Shown: one piece after another, positions 1-10,903 of the stretch | Numbering within the stretch: position 1 is the first letter of the stretch | How the letters are laid out: the number at the start of each line of letters is the position of its first letter | Origin: Brachypodium distachyon | Taxonomy: Eukaryota > Streptophyta > Magnoliopsida > Poales > Poaceae | Reading direction: 5' to 3' | Assembly (NCBI RefSeq): GCF_000005505.3 | Contig: NC_016132.3 | Location: forward strand, 17,598,501-17,662,500 | DNA length: 64,000 nt | Position numbers and translations under genes: made by a program | The notes under the pieces: generated by a model | What the model saw: the letters and a program-made list of their open reading frames with translations, nothing else | The model's database searches: none | What the model was told of the DNA's origin: nothing

Positions 1-298
1 CGTAGCTGACGTAGCCGGCGCCGCCGAGGGTTCCGGCGAGCGCCGCGAAGGTGCCGAACTTGAGCAGGCCCCACCGCTTGCGCGCAGCTGGTGCCACCGC
101 CGCCTCCCCGCCAGCGCCGGGTGCCGCGGAGGACGCGGCGGCGGCGGCGTGGGAGGAAGAGGGGGCGGCAGCCACCCGCCGTACGGCCGCGGCTCGGGAG
201 GAGGAAGAAAAGGGGGCGGCGGTGGAGAAGGATGGGGAGGAGAGGGCGGCCGCCCGGGGTAGAAGGGCGCGCGATCTCGCGAGGGCGACGCGAGCCAT
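1..298 (-). CDS. TIM50-like mitochondrial inner-membrane protein, N-terminal part (partial)
   Basis: The reading frame starts at the ATG at 298 and stays open for 99 codons to the left edge, so only the N-terminus is present. Residues 1-70 are rich in Ala, Ser and Arg with almost no acidic residues, as in a mitochondrial presequence. Next comes a basic stretch (RKRW, about 73-76) and then a hydrophobic Gly/Ala-rich segment (about 78-99) that reads as a single membrane span ending in GYVSY. Presequence, KRWGLLK-like junction and one transmembrane helix fit plant TIM50, the receptor subunit of the TIM23 protein-import complex. The phosphatase-like domain that would prove this lies outside the window. 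Another single-span mitochondrial protein remains possible. The TIM50 name is inference from overall pattern; the mitochondrial presequence is the firmer part. Confidence 0.55.
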   Translation of the reverse strand, partial: MARVALARSRALLPRAAALSSPSFSTAAPFSSSSRAAAVRRVAAAPSSSHAAAAASSAAPGAGGEAAVAPAARKRWGLLKFGTFAALAGTLGGAGYVSY

Positions 299-1070
299 GG
301 CCATCCCCGGCGGTGTCTGGCTTCAGGCTTGGCTGGCTTGGGAGAGAAGAAATAATAGATTCTGGGGTATTGGTTTGGTTTTTAGCGGAAGGGTTTAAGC
401 GAGGAAATGCCAAAGACGAACTCAACTCAACTCAGCGAAGGAAAGGGAAAGGGGAGAAAGCTGGACTGCTTCCACGCTCGAGGGGAAGAAGCCGGAGAAA
501 GCTGTGCCGCCGCAGCGGCGCTGTCGGCTCCTCCGGTCCTCCGTGGGCTATGGGCTCTGGAGTTTATATGGACCTGGACACTGACGGCCTTTCTGGCCTT
601 GCCCAATATCACCATCGGTCCGTCTGCCTCACTGCAGCCTCCAGAATGGTTGGGTGTGGTTCGTAGAGTGGAACGGGCTGCGCGAGACCTCAGCCCAGGA
701 AGTACAGTCCAGAGCCCGCTCAAAACAAAAAAGGAAGTACAGTCCAGTAGGCTGACAAAGAGGCCGAGGTCCAGCAGAGAAAATAAAAGAAAAGGAGAAA
801 ATTTTGGAAACATGAGGGAGGCAAAATCCTAAACCTGGCAGAGATGGATCGGCAGATAGATCTCAGACCGGCCGGTCAGTAACTAAGCCAGAGAGAACTG
901 AACTATCAATAGCCTAGCCGAAAATTCCTTTGATGATATAGCTAAACTAGCAGTTGCTCGGGGTAGAAGTAATCCATTACTACCTCGTCCATCCTCTTTT
1001 ACAAGACATGCATGTGTTACAATATCATTAATTTAACCAGCAAAGTATTAGCAATATGAATAAAAAACTA
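299..1070. other. Intergenic: 5' flank of the TIM50-like gene
   Basis: Promoter and leader side of the minus-strand gene that starts at 298. The first ~200 bases are GC- and purine-rich, then the DNA turns AT-rich. Short open frames on both strands here show no recognisable protein. Confidence 0.4.
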
Positions 1071-1150
1071 TTCCCTCCGTTCCTGAATACTTGTCGTTGT
1101 TTTAGTACAAACTTGAACTAAAACAGCGACAAGTATTTAGAAACGGAGGG
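1071..1150. mobile_element. Stowaway-type MITE (80 bp, hairpin)
   Basis: The two halves are near-perfect inverted repeats: the left arm begins TTCCCTCCGTTCCTGAATAC and the right arm ends GTATTTAGAAACGGAGGG, separated by a few bases. The CCCTCCGTTCC terminus, small size and TA-containing flank are typical of grass Stowaway (Tc1/mariner) MITEs. Confidence 0.85.
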
Positions 1151-2230
1151 TGTACGAATCTAATGATATACATGTACAATACAATACATATTTCGTTAGT
1201 TAAGTTGTTAATCTTTGAACGCACGCATCTTATGAAAACGACCGAATGGTTGGACATGTGACATGTGGGGGGCCGGACGAAGAATCGATCGTGTATATCT
1301 CCGACGACGAATTAAAGCACATAGTGAAATCGATATACTGTATGTACATTCTCCTGAATCATCTACTCTTAATCATTGATGGATTTATTTGCAGGGTTTC
1401 AGCTGCTTCGATCGAGAACTAGTATCAGCGTCCTTCGGGGACCATTGGATATTTCTGGGCATCTTCAACGGCTGTCATTACTAATTTTTATCTCTCTCAT
1501 CTTTTTTTTTCTTTTTTTAATGGACCCACATGTCATTTTTTTTCATTCTTGGTACCCGTGCACAAGTTGTTACTTCTGCAAGTAACTAGTACTAACTTTT
1601 TCTCTCCATATCTCCGTCACCTGAGACTAGTACCTATGGCCTCATGTGCGACTGTATATATGTTTGAACGTATAGGTCCAATCAAAAAGACACAAGAGTG
1701 CAGCTCCTGCCCTCCTGCATCGAACTGTCGCATGCATGCATGCAACCCTAGCTCGCTCGCTACAGGCCTATGCAGACGCGTGGGCACGCCGGCCAGGTAT
1801 CAGCTATAGCTTTGGATAGGATCCAAGGTCGGCACTCGATCTCATTCAGGCTTCAGCCCGGCCGGTGCGCACAGAGACAGCATTGCAGCACGCAGCGCGC
1901 CAGGCCGGCGGCCGGCCATGCCCATATGTACATGCTCTGAGCGGCTTCGTCTCATGCCCTCATCATATCAACGTAGCTTTGCGTTCGGTCCACTGCTACA
2001 AAATATGTGACGTCGCTCCGGTGCCCCCGTGCTACATTGCCATGGCCGGCAGTTCATGGGAAAAGCCACACAGCCGCATTTGCCTTTTGTTTTTTTCGCC
2101 TCACAGTTCGGACATGGGTTTCTGTAAAAAGACTCTGCACGTGTTATGTGGAATATATTACTGCACATTTAGATATGGTGGATACACATGAGAGAGAGAG
2201 AATTTTACAGTGTTTTGGTAGCACTTGTAA
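1151..2230. other. Intergenic, no gene seen
   Basis: AT-rich up to about 1700, then mixed composition with several GCATGC and GGCCGGC palindromes. Frames up to ~150 codons exist (for example 2007-2453) but run into the CACTA-type repeat or look random. No gene is supported. Confidence 0.4.
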
Positions 2231-3096
2231 CACTACGGCAGGAATCTTATGTGCCCGCGGCACTAAGCCTCCGGCAAACGCAAAAAGCTCCTCGGCAAAC
2301 TTGGCGGCGGTTATTCGTCAGGGCCGTCGGCAAAGGCGTCCGGTACGGAACCTAACCGGAAAATACAACTTGCCGGCGGCTTTTCGTCAGGACGACGGCA
2401 AATCATTTGCCGGCGGCCGAAATGGCAGCCTCCGGCAAAGAAAGGCCGCTTGACGGACCCAAGGTTAACGGTGACGACATGCACACGCAGGTAGGTCCCA
2501 AGTGTCTGCTCTTTGCCGGCGGCCGCTAGTGGAAAGCCGCCGGCAAACAGAGGACACACGGCGCGAGCCCGACTTGCCGTGCGTCGACCCGTGGGTCCAC
2601 CTGTAGGTATATTGCCGACGGCCGCTGGTGGAATGCCGCCGGCAAACAGATGACACGCGGCGTGAGCACGACGTTCCGTGCGTCGCTCGGGGGGTCTACA
2701 TGTCGGTCCTTTTGCCGGTGGCCGCTGTTGGAATGCCCCCGGTAAAAAGAGGACACGCGGCGAGAGCTTGATGTGCCGCGCGCCAACCACAAGGATCCAC
2801 CTGTCGGTGTATTGCCGCCGGCCGCCGGTGGGAAACCGCCGGCAAACAAGACATGCGGCGCGAGCATGACGTTCCGCGCGTGGCCCGTGGGGTCCAGATG
2901 TCTTTACCGTGGGCTTTTTCTTATTTTTGTCGTGGGCTGCCCGTTGCCGGCGTTCTTTTGGGTATTTGCCGGCGGCCGGTCCTTTGCCGTGCGCTTTTGG
3001 CTCGGCCCACGGTATAGTGAATCCTTTGCCGGAGGCCCGATGAAAAGCCGCCGGCAAAGAAGCATGCCACCGGCAACGAGCTGTTTTCCCGTAGTG
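2231..3096. mobile_element. Small non-autonomous CACTA-type element (866 bp)
   Basis: The left end reads CACTACGG and the right end, on the opposite strand, also reads CACTACGG. Bases just outside are TAA on the left and TAC on the right, close to the 3-bp target duplication expected for CACTA (En/Spm) elements. The interior is full of TTTGCCGGCGGC and its complement GCCGCCGGCAAA, often paired as palindromes, as in CACTA subterminal binding repeats. There is no transposase, so it would depend on a partner in trans. Long open frames on both strands here (for example 2311-3057 minus) result from the repeats. Confidence 0.75.
2513..2912. repeat. Four tandem ~100-bp units inside the CACTA-type element
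   Basis: Units start near 2513, 2613, 2713 and 2813. Each opens with a TGCCGnCGGCCGC palindrome facing GCCGCCGGCAAA about 20 bases later, then a less conserved segment containing GACACGCGGCG and a GTCCACCTGT-like motif. Copies are diverged at scattered positions, so the array is not recent. Confidence 0.8.
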
Positions 3097-3184
3097 TACG
3101 GTATGTACAGTAGCTCTTTATCATTGGAAAACTAGCTTGTCATAGGTAGTGACGTCTCGTTTGCTCAATCATCGATCCAAAATA

Positions 3185-3297
3185 CTCTCTCCGTCCCATA
3201 TTAAGTGACTTTTTATTACATGTATATAGACACTTTTTAGGCACAGATACATTCATATTTGGGCAAATTTGAGTCACTTAATACGGGACGGAGTGGG
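3185..3297. mobile_element. Stowaway-type MITE (113 bp)
   Basis: Left arm CTCTCTCCGTCCCATATTAA pairs with right arm TTAATACGGGACGGAGTGGG, and both sides are flanked by TA. The interior contains ATGTATATAGACACTTTTTA, shared with the MITEs at 4316 and 10904, so the three belong to one family. Confidence 0.85.
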
Positions 3298-3939
3298 TAT
3301 ATCACAACCTTTTTACATTCTAGAAGTGGATGGTTCTTTTCATTGCATTGATAGAACTGAGACTATAAAAACAGGTACTTATCAATTAATGATCGTCAAA
3401 TATAAATTTGGCTGCCTACTTTTAAAAGGACGGTTACTCTAAAATGAAGAAGTAACTTTTAAATCATGCTAAGTTCATTGCACTATATCGGTGATGCATG
3501 CATGGCAATGAAATGTGTACATGGAAAATAAATCTGAGTAATGCAATAGAGTTAAACAGACTCATTTCTTGATGAAACTAATAAATAGTTAAACACACAA
3601 AATGAGAAAAAAAATCAAAATCACAGATAAATTCTTTTTTTTTTGGTAATTTCACTATGTAACAAAATATTTAATAGATCCATTTTTTGTCTAAATTCAA
3701 AAAAAAATTAAATTTAACACGGCCGGCACAAGTTGTATGTAACAAAGAAAGTATTTTTATATGCGAACAATGCCTACTATCATGTACGTATATATAACCC
3801 TAGCAAAAAAGTGAAAGTAAAAGCAAGAAAATTGAAGTGTTATTACAAATTAAAGAAAATGAATTGCTGTCATGTTCAAGAGTTGCAAAAGCACGTAAAT
3901 TGGATAGCAGCACTACCATTTCAAAATATATGTTGGTGA
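3298..3939. other. AT-rich intergenic DNA, nothing recognised
   Basis: AT-rich sequence with poly(A) and poly(T) runs. A 68-codon frame at 3733-3939 is lysine-rich and looks like chance translation of AT-rich DNA. Confidence 0.4.
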
Positions 3940-4217
3940 TCCTTTAATCCGATAATGCTGCAGTTGTTGAGGCAATCATGAGGAAGAACCAAGCCATGTC
4001 CCGCCTATGGCGGCTTTATGAGGCAATCCTGTAAACTCAAGATAATTATCTTCGTTTACAGGTTGTGAAAATCGGAAGAGAGAGCAATAAAACAGCTCAT
4101 GAACTTGCTGTTGCAAGATCCAATGGTCGAAACAATTTCTGGTTGGGGCTTGTCCCACCGACAATTACCAATATTATAAGTACTGACAATGTAAATCGCA
4201 TCTTGCTTGATGAATGA
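3940..4217 (+). pseudogene. LINE-derived RNase H-like fragment
   Basis: On the plus strand, two pieces split by a stop (TAA near 4033) read as the C-terminal part of the RNase H-like domain found at the end of plant non-LTR retrotransposon polyproteins. The key stretch is IGRESNKTAHELAVAR, matching the family pattern R-x-x-N-x-x-A-H-x-L-A. A short tail ending in ILLDE follows, as in the family. No poly(A) tail or other LINE domain is adjacent, so this is a small decayed scrap. Confidence 0.6.
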
Positions 4218-4315
4218 AATGCTCTCGTTTTCAAAATATATGTCCCGCGTGACACCTTAGTTGCATAAAATTGAAGTATTCGAAGGGATCATATCCTATT
4301 TGTTCTTACTAGACA

Positions 4316-4435
4316 CTCCCTCCGTCCCGCGCCCATATTAAGTGATTTTCTGTTACATGTATCTAGACACTTTTTAAGCACAGATACATTTATATTTGGA
4401 TAAATTTGAGTCAATTAATATGAGACGAAGAGAGT
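4316..4435. mobile_element. Stowaway-type MITE, diverged
   Basis: Left arm ACTCCCTCCGTCCCGCGCCC and right arm AATATGAGACGAAGAGAGTA are imperfect inverted repeats. The interior (ATGTATCTAGACACTTTTTA) matches the copy at 3185, placing it in the same family, but with more mismatches and a small insertion near the left end. Confidence 0.75.
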
Positions 4436-4937
4436 AGATTAGCAGTGTGTCAATCTAGTGACAGCAATAAGGACAAAACTCCACCTAACATTACTTAACA
4501 TTTTATCTCCTAGTTACGTATGTGAGACAGATATATGTGATGAAACCGATAAAACAATACTCGCACAAATTAACCCAAAACATATTTAGCAGGAACCGAT
4601 CAGAAATAAAATCGATCTAAATTAATCGTTATTACACAAGCCCATAAATACATTAACAATTACTTCTTGTATAAAAAAGAAGCAACAAACTGCATACATA
4701 GCACACGAGCAAAACCCGGCCTGCTTATTAACTTCGTCATGCCCGAGTCAAAATGAAGATTCCCCGGATTAAATGTCGACCAAAAAACCAAAGCATAACA
4801 TAATTACCTGAACCCAAAAAAAGGGGACAAAAAAGCAGTAAACACTACTCCAGTCTCCAGGAGCCGGCCTTATTATTGATCGATCGATCTTTTATACGTA
4901 CCTTGTTGGAATGTCAAGATATATCGATCATATGCAA
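4436..4937. other. 3' flank of the TCP gene
   Basis: AT-rich region downstream of the minus-strand TCP stop codon. It probably holds the 3' UTR and polyadenylation signals; no exact site can be assigned. Confidence 0.35.
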
Positions 4938-5834
4938 TCAACCGGAGTGAAGGAAGCTTCTGTCGGAGCTGAGCGATAGCTGCCCTTGTGAAGCGTCGAG
5001 GTTATCTACGGGGAACTGATCATCGTCGTCACCGTCGCCGGCCTCTTTCATGGCTGATCCGAAGCCGCCCTCTGCGGCCGAGTAGAACACGAACTGTGAC
5101 ATCGCCGGCGCCAAGGACAGCAGCGAGGGAAAATACGGCGAGTGGCCGTGCCCGTGAGCCGTCGCCACCTGTTGAATCGAATCCGTGCCATTATGGCCGC
5201 GGCCACCGCCGCTCAGGTAATCGTGCGCATCATTGCTCCAAGCCTCAGCGCCGGCGCCGTACTGGTGGTGATACGGGCTGGCATGGGCCGCCAACGCGGA
5301 CGGCGTCATGGCGCCGCTGACAAGGCCGAGCGAGCTCCTCAGGCCCATGAACCCCTTGAGCTCGTCACCGTCGTCACAGCGGCCCAGCTGGCCCGCCGCC
5401 TTGTCGCCGTCGACCAGCATGGGCGCCGCCGTCGTGGCGGAGAATGGCGGCGGCGCCATGGCCATGAGGTGCGCGTGGGGATCGGGTGGTGGGAAGTTGA
5501 GGGGCGGGAGCTTGTCGATCTCGCGGCGGGCGGCGTCGAGGAGCCAGTCGACGACCTTGCTGGGCTGGGAGAGGCCGAGGCGGTCCTGGAGGTCGTAGAG
5601 CTGGATGGCCGTGGGCACGGACAGCCGGACACGCCGGTCCCGGAGCCCCTTCACGGTCCGCACCTTGCTGTGCCGGTCCTTGCCCCCGAACACCCGCGAC
5701 ACGCGCACGATCCGCGACTCCGCCGACCACTGCCGCGACGACGACGACGAGGCTGCAGAGCTCGCCGCCTGATGCAGCTGCAGCAGCGCCTTATTGGCGG
5801 CGCCGTCCGGGCCCGGCTCCTCGTTTGTGTGCAT
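4938..5834 (-). CDS. TCP transcription factor, class II CIN type (TCP5/13/17-like)
   Basis: This 298-residue intronless coding region encodes a TCP-family DNA-binding protein, which in plants controls leaf cell proliferation and differentiation. The TCP basic-helix-loop-helix domain lies at about residues 50-108: [20 protein letters not shown] is the basic region, [17 protein letters not shown] helix 1, and [16 protein letters not shown] helix 2. The IDKLPPL tail directly after the domain and the C-terminal [14 protein letters not shown] block point to the CIN subgroup related to Arabidopsis TCP5/13/17. The basic region has Arg at position 59, where relatives usually have Cys. No miR319 target-like site was seen, as expected for this subgroup. 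Low-complexity Ala/Ser (24-33) and Asp (near 270) runs are present. The start is the ATG that gives a full domain plus a typical short N-terminus; upstream frames in the leader are short. Confidence 0.93.
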   Translation of the reverse strand: MHTNEEPGPDGAANKALLQLHQAASSAASSSSSRQWSAESRIVRVSRVFGGKDRHSKVRTVKGLRDRRVRLSVPTAIQLYDLQDRLGLSQPSKVVDWLLDAARREIDKLPPLNFPPPDPHAHLMAMAPPPFSATTAAPMLVDGDKAAGQLGRCDDGDELKGFMGLRSSLGLVSGAMTPSALAAHASPYHHQYGAGAEAWSNDAHDYLSGGGRGHNGTDSIQQVATAHGHGHSPYFPSLLSLAPAMSQFVFYSAAEGGFGSAMKEAGDGDDDDQFPVDNLDASQGQLSLSSDRSFLHSG

Positions 5835-5901
5835 GGTGCTTGCGGGCGGCTTATCATGATCTGAAGGTGCTCATCATCGTAGTAGTATCGATCACATTCT
5901 G

Positions 5902-6733
5902 CTGCAAAAAACAATTAACCGATTGATTGATTAGTCGCCGTCATCATCATTCGTCAATCATCATCGGAGAGGCGCCGGCGCGACACCTATAACTAATCGA
6001 AGCTGCTAGCTAGCATGACATGAAATGAGATGATGTGGATGCATCGGTCACAGTATATGGTGTGTGCTGGATCGGCTCATGATTTCGGCGCACTGGTGTC
6101 CCGGCCCACTGGGGAAAACGGGGCAGCTTTATTCGCACATGACAAACCGATATGGAACAAGAGAACTTTGGTGGGGGGAGGAAGGATACTGCTACTACTA
6201 TCTAGCGTCTATAGGCTGTGTGTAGCGTCACTGTGTAATACCACTGCACTACAGTAGACAGCAGTACAGTCCCGTACCGTAGCACTGAAATGCACGCATT
6301 TGCTCATTCAACAGACGAAAACTGCAGGTAACCGCAGTAATTAAATTCAGTGCTCATTAAAAACCTCTTCTAGGTTCATCGATATCTATGTCCCCCCTGG
6401 TCTTGTGCAAATCTGGTATCCAGCAAATTAGGATAGACAATATGATCCAGATTTAGCAAAAAAGAAAGGACAGAGACAGTTGGAAACTCTCAGAAGTGAA
6501 TGAGGGGGGAAAACTGGAACATCTCATCAGTTCTTCCAAAAAGAGAGCGAGCATCGTCAGATCGACTATGTTGTTATGATGGGGATCTCGCAGGTGCGCA
6601 TGCCATTCTAATTAATTAACTCCAAGAAAACTACACAAAAACTAGCTCAAATTAAGCACTCGACATATAATAAATCAATTCGCAGAATCTAGACAGATCT
6701 ACGACGAAATTGAGAAAAAAAAATGGCACTTAC
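5902..6733 (-). other. Probable intron in the 5' leader of the TCP gene
   Basis: On the minus strand CCT|GTAAGTGCC at 6733 is a strong donor, and a T-rich tract ending TTTTTTGCAG at 5902 is a strong acceptor, giving an 832-bp intron. The leader exon after the acceptor contains an ATG followed immediately by TGA, and an ATGATG start of a 7-codon frame that ends before the TCP start. Those upstream ATGs could reduce translation. Splicing is inferred from sites only. Confidence 0.5.
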
Positions 6734-7140
6734 AGGCTCGAGCAATTGGTGTTGGGCTATAGCTTCCTCTCGGCCGGCCGCACTATAGATCGCCTGAAAT
6801 TACAGCCTTAATTAGAGCACCCCAGCTGTGTCTACGTACTGCGAGATCGATCGATGAGCCGATTTAGAAGCTGGCCGGCCGGCTGATCTGCAGGATCGGG
6901 AGCGCGAGGAGGCCGGGTTGTTCGCGTCGGCGCACGTACGTACGCCGGAATTCGAAAGGGAGGCCGGGTGTGGGAAGCTAAGCTGGCCGGTGGCCGGCGG
7001 AGTCCGGCCGGTCCCGGTGATAGATCAGTGCGCACGTACGTATAAACCCTAGCTAGCTCTTGAGCTTGGGAGAGGAAGGAAAGGGAGAGAGCTAGCTGCT
7101 GCTGCGGTTGCTTGCTAGCTAGCGGCAGCTGGTACTAAGT
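6734..7140 (-). promoter_or_regulatory. Probable upstream leader exon and promoter side of the TCP gene
   Basis: Read on the minus strand, 7060-7130 is a pyrimidine-rich CT stretch with CTCTCTCCCTTTCC, typical of plant leaders, preceded by AGCTAGCTAGC repeats. Many CGTACGTACG and GGCCGGCC palindromes lie at 6770-7040. No unambiguous TATA box can be placed. Confidence 0.3.
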
Positions 7141-7458
7141 AGTGTTGTCTGCGTTACTACACTGGGAGCTCGCTAGCTCTCGCTGGTAATGTGAGAACTT
7201 AATTGTGCTGTGTGTGTGGTTCTTGTTTCTACACCAGTTTACCAAATAAATGAACAATCGACCGGCCTCGCCTTCGCGATGTCGTTTTCCTTTTTTTTAC
7301 CATGGATAATTCGTACGTGCTACAGTTTTATAGTACCGTCGGATATTCGCATCGATCCAGTGGCCTGAAAACAAAGCTTAATTTATTGAGCGTGTCTATA
7401 TTTCAGTCGCCTGATTCTGAAGTAAAACGTCTTAAATCTCGGTCAACTCATCACAACT

Positions 7459-7560
7459 GTTGGATTAATATCTAAATGTCATCCTCACTCTCATTCCGCA
7501 TATACTGTCGTTGGATTAAGATCTAGATGTCATCCCCACTCTCGATCCCATTTAATTTGC
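7459..7560. repeat. Two tandem ~51-bp units
   Basis: GTTGGATTAATATCTAAATG at 7459 is repeated as GTTGGATTAAGATCTAGATG at 7510, each followed by TCATCCnCACTCTC. A related motif, CCGTTGGATTAAGATCTAAA, recurs at about 29999, so this is a dispersed repeat. Confidence 0.7.
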
Positions 7561-9340
7561 CCCCTCTTGAGCCTATACATTTGCCCCATTCCTCTAATTT
7601 TTGGTTTATATTTTATGCTTACCATTCTCAGTTAATATTTTGGGTCCGCCTTTGCGGCCAAGCCCTTCAACTAATCTCTAACTAAAAAACAGACGACTTC
7701 TCAAGCAAAACCGTATGTTATTAGCTCCGTTCTAGCTGGCCTGTAGCTAGTTATAGGATGATGTGCTACATTATATACAAATAGAACTTGAAGTGATATA
7801 TAGTGCTACTAGTTTCACGAGAGGCCAAATATATACAATTTCAAGTTCACTGACTATGTACCCTAGCTAGAATTTGCTGCCAATTGAGAGACCAAAAACA
7901 TGCTTTGGCAACGATCTAAACATACCCCATAGTAATACCTTGTACTCGTCAGCCGTCACCTTCCTATATATTGGGAGTTTATGAATTTAAGAAAATATAT
8001 AGAATTTCCCCATGTTCAAATAGGCTGGGGAATAGATAGAATTGTTTTTATCTCCAATCCACATACGTATTGAGAAAGTTAGAGAATTGTTGGCCCATCC
8101 CATGTGCAACGTTTCTTTCCCAATAGCACCAGCATACATAGAACCTTTACAAATCCTTCAGCACCAGAACCTAAGAGTCTACTCAATATAGCTCCGGGAC
8201 CATGCTTCTTTTGAGCATCGGATGGACCACTGTGCCTTTTTATCCTACATTTTTACTACAGGCCGGTTTGGAGGAGAATGTAATAAAGACGTACCACAAT
8301 CTGCAACCTAGCATCTTCTCAAATTCATAGATACCCTTTCGTTTATTTTATTTGTACATGTAACTCTTGTAGTACAAATAAAAATAAAATACTTGTACAT
8401 TCAAATTTTCAAACCTTAGTTAATCATTATACTTTTATTTTTCCCAAGCAAATATATTTCATGCTACCATCCTATTGGATGAGGGAAGGTGGAGCTGAGT
8501 AGAGGTTGGGGAAAAGATTGAATGAGAGCGATGCAGTTAACTGCATGAGAATTTAAAAAGGAAAACCAAGTAAAAAAGAAACGAAGAGAGTTTTTTTGTT
8601 GCAATGTGCCAAGTGCCATATATAGACGAACATATGTCTTGTCAGCAAATTCACAAGTTTCTTACTCTTGGCCTCATACAACACACAAACATTTATTGCG
8701 GTGTTTCAGATTTTTTTATTGTGGAGTAGAAACAACAGTCACGATTTTAAACAAAACTCAAACATTACTTACATTATAAATCATGTGTTCGACACCACCC
8801 ATATCATGGCACATATACACCAGCTCTTTATCTCACGATAAGTCGATAACCATTGCAAAGAAAAGCTATCTCGCAATCCGCTGATACAACACTACAATAC
8901 TTGCATAAGGATATATATTTTCCTTTTAAAAAAACTCACTCCGATCCATCATAAATGTTTGATATTTAGTACAATTGTATTAACTTTGTAGTAAACCTCG
9001 ATACTCATTATTTAGCGTAGGGAGTATCATTTTTGTATTAACGCAATGAGAAGGTGTTGGGGCGTACGGCATGTCAAAAACTAGACCAAGATGCGTGCAC
9101 GGAGTGCAACAACACATGAAATGCTGCATTCTGACGAAGAAGAAAAGGTCAAACTGTACTTTTGCTCACAACAAAAGCTATATCGATTTGGTGCACACAG
9201 GGTTTAGTTATATACAACTATGTACATATATCAACATCTAAAAGATTTTCATCGTCATAGCTAGTGGCGTGTCCAGTAGTTTGGCCGGGCTAGGAGTTTT
9301 ACTGCTAGTAAATGAATAAGTAAAGTTAACCTAACAAGCC

Positions 9341-9364
9341 ATGCATGCATGCATGCATGCATGC
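9341..9364. repeat. (ATGC)6 microsatellite
   Basis: Six perfect ATGC units in a row. Confidence 0.9.
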
Positions 9365-9648
9365 CTGCCCACCTCTTCAGTACTGGCGCGTTGATTATTC
9401 CGCGGCCGGCCATATCGATCGTCTCTCCCCGGCCGTTGGGGCAGGCGCGCGGCTGCATGCCTGCAACATAACACCCAGAGAGCCGAGCCAGCGCGCGCTG
9501 CCGGGCTTTGCAGAAGCGCTTACTCCAGCGATGATGACACGATCAGCCTGCACCGTGCAGGCAGCAGCAGGAGCAGCATGTCGACATGCAAGCAGGCGAC
9601 GCATGACGCACGCAAACCCAGCCGAGGCGAGAAGTTCCGACACTTGGT

Positions 9649-9770
9649 TCTCCGTCCAACAAAAAAAGTCTCAAGTTTATTAAAATTTGGATGTATTTAG
9701 ACATCATTGAGTGTATAGTTGCATTCAAATTTAGTCAAAGTCGAGACATCCGTTGTTGGACGGACGAAGT
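9649..9770. mobile_element. Stowaway-type MITE, second family
   Basis: Left arm TCTCCGTCCAACAAAAAAAG faces right arm GTTGTTGGACGGACGAAGTA. The internal arms AGTCTCAAG and GTCGAGAC also pair. Size, CCGTCC terminus and TA at the right edge fit a Stowaway, but the interior differs from the 3185/4316/10904 family. Confidence 0.7.
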
Positions 9771-10846
9771 ACATAATTTTGCGAGGGAGACGGACAGACC
9801 ACCTTATTTGTGGGTCTAGGAGAGACTGACATACATACGTGTCCTGAATTTTTTGCGACAATGGCCTCCCGGCTCACGCTTTTGTCAAAAATGGTCTTCC
9901 TTCAAAAACTACTAACAAAATTAGCCTGGCGGAAAGCACAAAAAGCGACACGTGGCTTTTCCTCCAATTAATGATATTGGCGGAACGCACTATAGCACCT
10001 TCTGCCCCCCTTCTGCCAATCCCAAAGCCAAAAAAATCTTTCCGCCAATGTCATTGGAGAAAAGGCCACGTGTCTCTTTATGTGCTTTCCACCCAGCTTT
10101 TTTGTCATTTTGTTCGGACAGGGACCACGGGCCAGTTTAGCAAAATATTCATGCGTCGAACAGGCCGGACAATCAATCCAGCAGTACTACCGTGCATATA
10201 TATATATGCAAATACGTACATCGTTGATTAGTTAAAAAGGATGTATGTACAAATATATATCCTTGGACCGATCTATTTGGGAGCGACGGACTGCGAGACC
10301 CTGCAACACTACTGAGTGAGCTACTGATCGAGCTCACGTCAGCTCTAGCTAGCGTGCATATATACAACAAAAAAAGGACGCGCGTGGAGGGCAGGAACGC
10401 AGGATCAGGGCTAGCTGTGGTTTCAGTGCACCTGCTGCCCGCCACCCGTCCCTACGAGACTTTTCCACCGGCCGGCGAGGCGACGGGGTACGTGGTCCTG
10501 TGACTCTCAGAGAGATCGAGCTACTATCGAGGATGCATGCAGATTGCAGAGTGGTGAACGGTGGCCGGATCGGACAGCGAATTAAAGGGGGCCTTTAAGG
10601 TGATCCAGTGTCCACCGTCTCACACCGAGGCCTTGAGCAGATTGATCGATCGGTTCAGCGACCGTTCCAACGATTTTGGGTGAAGTTCCTAGGATCACAC
10701 GCGCGCGCGCGCATACATCGATTTTACGGTGCAATCTTCTAATATCTAATTAAAGCAGCAGAAATTATAAGTGTAGATTGTTTCAAAGTTATCGTACCGT
10801 TGAGAATAAATCTAGATTTATCACACAATAGAATATGGAATCTGTG
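9771..10846. other. Intergenic, no gene seen
   Basis: Contains GC-rich patches (10380-10640), an alternating GC run near 10701-10712 and ATATATAT runs near 10197 and 10250. Frames of 60-90 codons on both strands show no recognisable protein. Confidence 0.35.
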
Positions 10847-10878
10847 TTGTATTGAAACAACAAATTGTTTCAATACAA
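10847..10878. repeat. Perfect 14-bp inverted repeat with 4-base loop
   Basis: TTGTATTGAAACAA, then CAAA, then TTGTTTCAATACAA. It lies in AT-rich intergenic DNA just outside the MITE at 10904 and has no TA-TSD or known terminus. Confidence 0.75.
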
Positions 10879-10903
10879 TTTGATGATCCGCCCGGTTTTA
10901 GTA

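Larger units (their letters stand above)
7141..9648. other. Intergenic DNA with minor repeats
   Basis: AT-rich without credible coding sequence. It contains the 51-bp duplication at 7459, a small AAATAAAA-type inverted repeat near 8342-8392, a CTCCGATCC-type MITE remnant near 8938-9030 and an (ATGC)n microsatellite at 9341-9364. Confidence 0.4.

Noticed and set aside
2513..2912. CRISPR-like regular repeat spacing
   Set aside because: The 100-bp period is a tandem repeat inside a plant CACTA-type element; no repeat-spacer structure.
2311..3057. 248-codon minus-strand frame and several overlapping frames
   Set aside because: They coincide with the CACTA-type tandem repeats, repeat similar peptides in different frames, and have no domain.
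4938..5834. miR319 target site in the TCP gene
   Set aside because: No stretch resembling the miR319 target was seen; CIN members of the TCP5/13/17 group usually lack it.
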